Below, one piece after another: positions 22,278 to 26,216 of a stretch of 26,216 nt of DNA (the stretch's first letter is position 1; each line of letters begins with the position of its first letter). The stretch covers positions 1-26,216 of the forward strand of contig MCBC01000155.1 in assembly GCA_001723855.1 (NCBI GenBank), in the 5' to 3' direction. The translations under genes and the position numbers were made by a program. The DNA comes from Candidatus Altarchaeales archaeon WOR_SM1_86-2. Its GTDB lineage: Archaea; Altiarchaeota; Altiarchaeia; IMC4; MCBC01. The notes under the pieces are model-generated. The model was not told where the DNA came from. It saw nothing but the letters and a program-made list of their open reading frames with translations, and searched no databases.

Positions 22278-22817
22278 ATGCTTGTTACAGTCGGGGGGAC
22301 GATTGCCTCGGGAAAAACAACACTTGCAAAGGGAATTGCCGACAGATTTAAATTTAAGCACTTATCTGCCGGCGAAATAATGAGGAGACTGGCAAAGGAA
22401 CATGAAATGGATATCACGGAATTTTCGAAGCACGCGGAGGGAAATCCTGACATTGACCACAAGATCGATGAAATGCAAAGAGAATTGGTTTCAAGGTATT
22501 TAGACGAGGGATATGACGTTATAATCGACGGCAGGCTTTCCGCGTATTTCCTGGACCCCGATATTAAAGTATGGTTCTACACTCCGCTGGATGTTGGCGC
22601 CGAGAGGATTATGAAGAGAGACGGGTACGGCAGAGAAGAAGCGGTAGAAAAAATCAAACTTCGCGAGGGAAGTGAAAAAAAAAGATACAAAGAACTCTAT
22701 AATATCGACCTGGACGATTTAAGCGTTTACGATATCGTTCTTAATACGGGAAAATGGAGCATCGAGGGAATGACAGATGTTGTGGCAAAAGCGATTGAGA
22801 AATATGCTTTAAAATAA
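22278..22817 (+). CDS. cmk: Cytidylate kinase, archaeal type
   Basis: It phosphorylates CMP/dCMP with ATP. The 179-residue protein has the P-loop VGGTIASGKTTLAKGIADRF and the LSAGEIMRRLA segment. DIDHKIDEMQRELV, a YDVIIDGRLSAYF strand with the conserved DGR, and a lid region rich in Arg/Lys (GREEAVEKIKLREGSEKKRY) follow, then LNTGKWSIEG. These are typical of archaeal Cmk. I use the ATG at 22278. The gene is divergent from the HTH-CBS regulator, 43 bases apart. Confidence 0.9.
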   Translation: MLVTVGGTIASGKTTLAKGIADRFKFKHLSAGEIMRRLAKEHEMDITEFSKHAEGNPDIDHKIDEMQRELVSRYLDEGYDVIIDGRLSAYFLDPDIKVWFYTPLDVGAERIMKRDGYGREEAVEKIKLREGSEKKRYKELYNIDLDDLSVYDIVLNTGKWSIEGMTDVVAKAIEKYALK

Positions 22818-22956
22818 TAAAATGGAGAAAGAAAAATTTTATCCGAAACGGTCGGGAAAGCGGTAACGGATCGGGCTTACCTGTATAATCTGATGCGATA
22901 CCCCCACGGCACCATAAAAAACGGGTAAATCAACCTTCTGAAAGCACACCCGACAA

Positions 22957-23691
22957 TCAAACATGCATAAAGATCAAAATCCCGATAACCGCCCCGCTTA
23001 ACGTAGCAAACAAATTCGTGAAATGCTTATTGAAAATGCCCCTTCGCTCAAGGGTCGCTCCAAATAAACTGTCGATGTTGCAGGCGATAAACCCTGCCGC
23101 GGATGCGACAAGGAGCATTTTCGCATCACCAATGCCCAGAGCTAAAGGTATGGCAGCGATTAATACCGCTGCAGCAAGCGCGGAAATTTCCCCGAGCGGG
23201 GTTATCCCCCCGTCCGTTCCCACCTCTACCTTTTTAAATGTGGTGATCATTATCGGTTTCTTTTTCGCTAGCTGCCCGATTTCCGCGGCTACCGTGTCGG
23301 ATGTTGCGGCGGCGATCGCGCAAACATAACCGATCAAAAACATATACTGTTGGGTAAAAGCGAATAATAACGCGCACAGTAAAGCAGAAAACCCGTTGCC
23401 CATCACATTGCCGACACCTCTCCCGCCTGCCTTCTCCGCAACATGAAGTTTATCCTTCACACCGTACTTATATCTCGTTGAGATTCCCCCTATCACCACA
23501 AATCCAACCAACAGCAAGAACCATTTAATCCCAATCTCAGTGTTCTGATAACCATATATGAAGCAAAGCAAAATCCCGACGCTCAATACCACGCCCGAGA
23601 TAAAACCCCGGACGTTCACGACCCCGAATACATACCCCACCGACCCCAAAATAATTGAAATTAATGCGGCTAAAATAATCTCCAACAACAT
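22957..23691 (-). CDS. DUF92 family integral membrane protein
   Basis: The 244-residue hydrophobic protein matches the DUF92 / COG1836 family. The signatures are GGRGVGNVMGNGFSALLCAL, AATSDTVAAEIGQLAKKKPI, a turn with VEVGTDGGITPLGEISAL, and FIACNIDSLFGATLERRGIF. About six transmembrane helices are visible. The plant relative VTE6 is a phytyl-phosphate kinase, so a role with isoprenoid phosphates such as those of archaeal lipids is possible. This is inferred from the family. It is divergent from the 2-phosphoglycerate kinase gene. Confidence 0.85.
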   Translation of the reverse strand: MLLEIILAALISIILGSVGYVFGVVNVRGFISGVVLSVGILLCFIYGYQNTEIGIKWFLLLVGFVVIGGISTRYKYGVKDKLHVAEKAGGRGVGNVMGNGFSALLCALLFAFTQQYMFLIGYVCAIAAATSDTVAAEIGQLAKKKPIMITTFKKVEVGTDGGITPLGEISALAAAVLIAAIPLALGIGDAKMLLVASAAGFIACNIDSLFGATLERRGIFNKHFTNLFATLSGAVIGILIFMHV

Positions 23692-23736
23692 TTTAATGCT
23701 TTTATTTTTTTTTAAACTTATCCTTAATAAATAAAA

Positions 23737-24375
23737 ATGAAAAAGAAACCTTTAATAATCCTTTTGGGCGGATCATCAGGGGTCGGAACATCCACCGTGT
23801 CAGTTGAATTATCAAAAAAATTGGATATTACGCACGTTGTTGAGACCGATTATATCAGAGAGGTTCTTAGAGGGATTATTGAAGATAGATACTCCCCGAT
23901 TCTGCACAGATCGTCATATAATGCCTATGAAGCACTTCCCGGCTATGAATGGCTGTCAAAGTATATGAAATTCGATAAACTGGTTTTAACCGGTTTTGTG
24001 CACCACATATCAATGATTTCCCCCGCGGTTGGCCAGATTATAGAGCGGGCGGTTGACGATGTGAACAATCTGATAATTGAGGGCGTTCACTGGTGCGATG
24101 ATATCCCCCTTCAAAAATTTAAAAACCGTGCAGATATCCATGAGTTTATCTTAAGTGTGGATGAGGAAATCCATAAAGGGAGATTTCTAAAGAGAGCGAT
24201 GGAGAAAAAGAGGGGGGAGAAACATCTGGGTTATTTCGATGAGATACGAATAACGCATGATTACCTGGTTACGCGGGCAAAGAAAAAAAATATCCCCGTT
24301 ATTGATACAAACAGGAGCGTGGATGATATTGTCCGCGATTTAATTAAGTATATAAATAGATCCCCTGAAAAATAA
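23737..24375 (+). CDS. 2-phosphoglycerate kinase-like P-loop kinase
   Basis: The 212-residue protein begins with a Walker A variant, IILLGGSSGVGTSTVSVELS, and continues with THVVETDYIREVLRGII, the pattern of archaeal 2-phosphoglycerate kinases (COG2074). LIIEGVHWCDD is the Walker B-like strand, and an Arg/Lys-rich lid (RFLKRAMEKKRGEKH) follows. In methanogens the enzyme makes 2,3-bisphosphoglycerate for the solute cyclic 2,3-diphosphoglycerate. Full-length enzymes often have an N-terminal ATP-cone of about 90 residues, which is absent here, so the assignment to that exact reaction is cautious. Confidence 0.75.
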   Translation: MKKKPLIILLGGSSGVGTSTVSVELSKKLDITHVVETDYIREVLRGIIEDRYSPILHRSSYNAYEALPGYEWLSKYMKFDKLVLTGFVHHISMISPAVGQIIERAVDDVNNLIIEGVHWCDDIPLQKFKNRADIHEFILSVDEEIHKGRFLKRAMEKKRGEKHLGYFDEIRITHDYLVTRAKKKNIPVIDTNRSVDDIVRDLIKYINRSPEK

Positions 24376-24468
24376 CACGGATTTATAACCGAAATCGAAG
24401 AAAACACTTTTATTTAATAATATATTATATTAATATACTATTCTTTATGTAGAATACAATTTATAAAA

Positions 24469-25014
24469 ATGGCGGAAGTACAAAAAAATAACATAAATAA
24501 GGGTAAAATTGCCCTAAGGGAAATTCACACAGGGGATATAGATCGTGCAGAGGAGTATATGAACTTTGTCAGCGCATTGGTTGACGAGGATGCTCCGATC
24601 GGATTAAACGAGAAGATCACCCTGGAGCGGGAAAGGGATTTCCTGAGGAATTTTATTGCGAGAGCGGATAGTAAAGACGCTATATACCTTACCGCGTGGG
24701 ACGGGGAAAAGTTGATTGGCATCTGCGGGATAGAGCGAATGGAATTTCTCCAGAGGCATATGGGACAGATGGGGGTGGTGATAGCAAAAGATTACAGAAA
24801 TCAAGGCGTTGGCACGGAGATGATCAAAGAGGCGTTGAGGTTGGTAAATAATATGGTTGATCTTAAGATAGTTGAAATGATAGTGCTTTCAACAAATGAG
24901 CGGGCAATTAAATTGTATAAGAAACTCGGGTTTAAAGAGGTTGCTAAAATCCCGCGGGGATATGAATACCGCGGCGAATTGGTCGATTGTATTGTCATGC
25001 AGCATGATATTTGA
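24469..25014 (+). CDS. GNAT-family N-acetyltransferase
   Basis: The 181-residue protein has the GNAT acetyl-CoA site QMGVVIAKDYRNQGVGTEMI (motif A with RNQGVG) preceded by LTAWDGEKLIGICGIE. Motif B appears as VLSTNERAIKLYKKLGFKEV followed by AKIPRGYEYRGELVDCIVMQ. This end is typical of the RimI/RimJ and polyamine-type acetyltransferases. The substrate is unknown. The start ATG is preceded by a TATA-like AATTTATAAAA. It is 20 bases upstream of the next gene and may form a unit with it and the PadR gene. Confidence 0.85.
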   Translation: MAEVQKNNINKGKIALREIHTGDIDRAEEYMNFVSALVDEDAPIGLNEKITLERERDFLRNFIARADSKDAIYLTAWDGEKLIGICGIERMEFLQRHMGQMGVVIAKDYRNQGVGTEMIKEALRLVNNMVDLKIVEMIVLSTNERAIKLYKKLGFKEVAKIPRGYEYRGELVDCIVMQHDI

Positions 25015-25034
25015 TCCAGATCATTTAATTAAAA

Positions 25035-25511
25035 ATGGACCGGGAAAAATGCTGTCCAAGGTTGGACAAAGGGGAATGGGATAAGAAAGAGTTTGTCTGG
25101 GAAGAGAAGCCCTTCTACAGGACAAAATACAGGAGCGCGTTCTACATACCGCTTAATCTCGGGGGTGTTGTAAAGAAGGCGATGGATGAGATTTCAGGGC
25201 GGGACCTGATTCCAGAGCAGGTAATGATGCTTTCAAAGGAGGAGTCCATGTTCTCTTCCACGCTTCTTGTTTCAATAAAGGAAGATGCAGGGGCAGATGA
25301 CCTCCCCAGGGAGAAACTCTCGGGCAAGTACCTTGCGATGCTGTTTGAAGGCAGCTACAAGGAAACGGGAAAATGGGTTAAGGAAATTGAAAACTATCTG
25401 GAAGAAAAGGGCAAGAGAGCAGATGAACTGTTATTCTGGTATGTCACATGCCCCAAGTGCATAAAGAGATACGGGGGCGCTCAAACGGTAATATTTGCAA
25501 AAACAGGTTGA
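25035..25511 (+). CDS. Small conserved protein with CxxC motif (GyrI-like / hydrolase-annotated family)
   Basis: The 158-residue protein begins REKCCPRLDKGEWDKKEFVW followed by EEKPFYRTKYRSAFYIPLNL. It ends YLEEKGKRADELLFWYVTCP-KCIKRYG, then VIFAKTG. I recall this arrangement from bacterial proteins loosely annotated as hydrolases with a GyrI-like small-molecule-binding fold. Members share CCPR near the start and a CPxC near the end. The two Cys pairs may bind a metal. It lies directly upstream of the PadR regulator with a 1-base gap, so it may bind the same small molecule system. No activity is claimed. Confidence 0.6.
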   Translation: MDREKCCPRLDKGEWDKKEFVWEEKPFYRTKYRSAFYIPLNLGGVVKKAMDEISGRDLIPEQVMMLSKEESMFSSTLLVSIKEDAGADDLPREKLSGKYLAMLFEGSYKETGKWVKEIENYLEEKGKRADELLFWYVTCPKCIKRYGGAQTVIFAKTG

Positions 25512-25512
25512 A

Positions 25513-26073
25513 ATGAACAACATAGAAATCGCTATCCTCGGACTGCTGACCGAGAGGGCAATGCACGGCTATGAACTGGATGCCGTGGTTGAAGACAGGG
25601 GCATGAGAAACTGGACCGAAATCGGGTTTTCCTCAATCTACAGTACATTTAAAAAACTGGAGAAGCGGGAGTTTGTTGAAAGCAGGATTGAATACGGCGA
25701 GACTCTGCCGCCGAGAAAGATCTATGAAGTCACGGAGAAAGGGGCAGGGGAATTTAGAAAAGAGGTAAAAAGAATACTTTCAAGCCCGAAAAGACCCGTT
25801 TCAGAGTTTGATCTGGGCATTGCAAATATATGGTGCGTAAGCAGGGAGGAGGCGGTTTCATCGCTTGAAAGTTATATCAAAAAATTGAAAAAAGAGAAAA
25901 AAGAACTGGAGGAGTTATGGATACGGCAGGGGGGAGAAAGGCTGCCGTTTTTTGTTGCGGCATTATTTACCCGACCGATGACCCATATAGGGGCGGAACT
26001 TGAATGGGCGGAAAAATTTATTGGCATCGTAAAATCCCGGAAGGATTGGGGGGGCGGCAAAAGGATTGATTAA
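25513..26073 (+). CDS. PadR-family transcriptional regulator
   Basis: The 186-residue protein has the PadR winged helix: NIEIAILGLLTERAMHGYEL, then FSSIYSTFKKLEKREFVESR as recognition helix, and PPRKIYEVTEKGAGEFRKEV as the wing and next helix. A C-terminal coiled coil of mixed Lys and Glu (about residues 120-145, ESYIKKLKKEKKELEELW) serves dimer formation, as in the PadR C-terminal domain. I use the ATG at 25513, one base after the preceding stop, and not the overlapping 25495. PadR proteins repress genes until they bind small aromatic or toxic compounds. The adjacent CxxC protein is the likely co-regulated gene. Confidence 0.9.
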   Translation: MNNIEIAILGLLTERAMHGYELDAVVEDRGMRNWTEIGFSSIYSTFKKLEKREFVESRIEYGETLPPRKIYEVTEKGAGEFRKEVKRILSSPKRPVSEFDLGIANIWCVSREEAVSSLESYIKKLKKEKKELEELWIRQGGERLPFFVAALFTRPMTHIGAELEWAEKFIGIVKSRKDWGGGKRID

Positions 26074-26126
26074 GTTCGGATAATTTGAATGATACTCTCC
26101 TGGCATGAATATCGACAATGTGCCAC

Positions 26127-26216
26127 CTACACTTCCAATCGTATCTCCTCCTTCAAAAGATCTTTCATCCCAATTTTCTTTAACATATCCCGGGTAGAGT
26201 TTGACACATTAAGATA
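26127..26216 (-). CDS. 3' end of an antitoxin-like frame at the window edge
   Basis: The minus strand reads YLNVSNSTRDMLKKIGMKDL followed by LKEEIRLEV and TAG. NVSNSTRDMLKKIGMK resembles the N-terminal strand and helix of small archaeal antitoxins, after which family members usually continue GETYDEII. Here the frame ends after 13 more residues with a different sequence. It may be a truncated antitoxin or the end of another protein. The start lies outside the window. Confidence 0.3.
   Translation of the reverse strand, partial: YLNVSNSTRDMLKKIGMKDLLKEEIRLEV

Noticed and set aside
22235..22462. Longer N-terminus for the HTH-CBS regulator
   Set aside because: It would overlap cmk on the opposite strand, and the winged helix begins at the ATG at 22234.

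Overview
The window looks like a euryarchaeal chromosome segment, most likely from a methanogen- or ANME-related lineage or a relative that uses methanopterin. The evidence is a set of archaeal-type genes: Hel308 helicase, ATP-dependent DNA ligase, Pth2 peptidyl-tRNA hydrolase, TFE (TFIIE-alpha) proteins, archaeal cytidylate kinase, an MptE-type pterin pyrophosphokinase, 2-phosphoglycerate kinase and UPF0280. Gene starts are mostly preceded closely by A/T-rich TATA-like stretches, as expected for leaderless archaeal transcripts. No rRNA, tRNA, CRISPR array or transposase gene was seen.

Layout. 1-2550: the tail of a membrane-anchored protein, a winged-helix protein, a small multidrug-export family gene broken by a 37-bp tandem duplication, and a two-domain GNAT protein. 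2552-6719: a tight minus-strand cluster of archaeal AAA+ ATPase, hel308 and argF. 6785-13484: an accessory region in which PIN-type toxin-antitoxin (TA) modules and two methyltransferases sit around an intact DNA ligase and an intact pth2. Pieces of extra ligase and pth2 genes are left at the edges: a ligase 5' fragment at 11373-11501, ligase-like 3' tails near 6785-6842 and 7260-7307, and a pth2 3' end at 13416-13484. 13500-16445: a flippase-like membrane protein, a UbiD-family decarboxylase and a CARDB-type membrane protein split by an in-frame TAA. 16446-16983: a gene-free AT-rich stretch holding a possible structured RNA and a hairpin-plus-T-run terminator. 16984-19273: two adjacent TFE-like genes, the first fused to about ten TPR repeats. 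19308-26073: ordinary metabolic genes (pdxT, UPF0280, mptE, HTH-CBS regulator, cmk, DUF92, 2-phosphoglycerate kinase, GNAT, a small Cys-motif protein, PadR). The right edge holds the end of a possible antitoxin-like gene.

Two observations stand out. First, at two separate housekeeping genes (ligase and pth2) a TA module lies between the intact gene and a terminal fragment of a second, slightly diverged copy. The substitutions in the fragments are largely synonymous or conservative. This suggests that TA-bearing DNA entered by recombination through a housekeeping gene and replaced the resident copy, leaving scars. Second, a general transcription factor (TFE) appears to have been duplicated and one copy fused to a long TPR array. 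I read this as a candidate specialised transcription regulator. Both are inferences from sequence and have not been tested.
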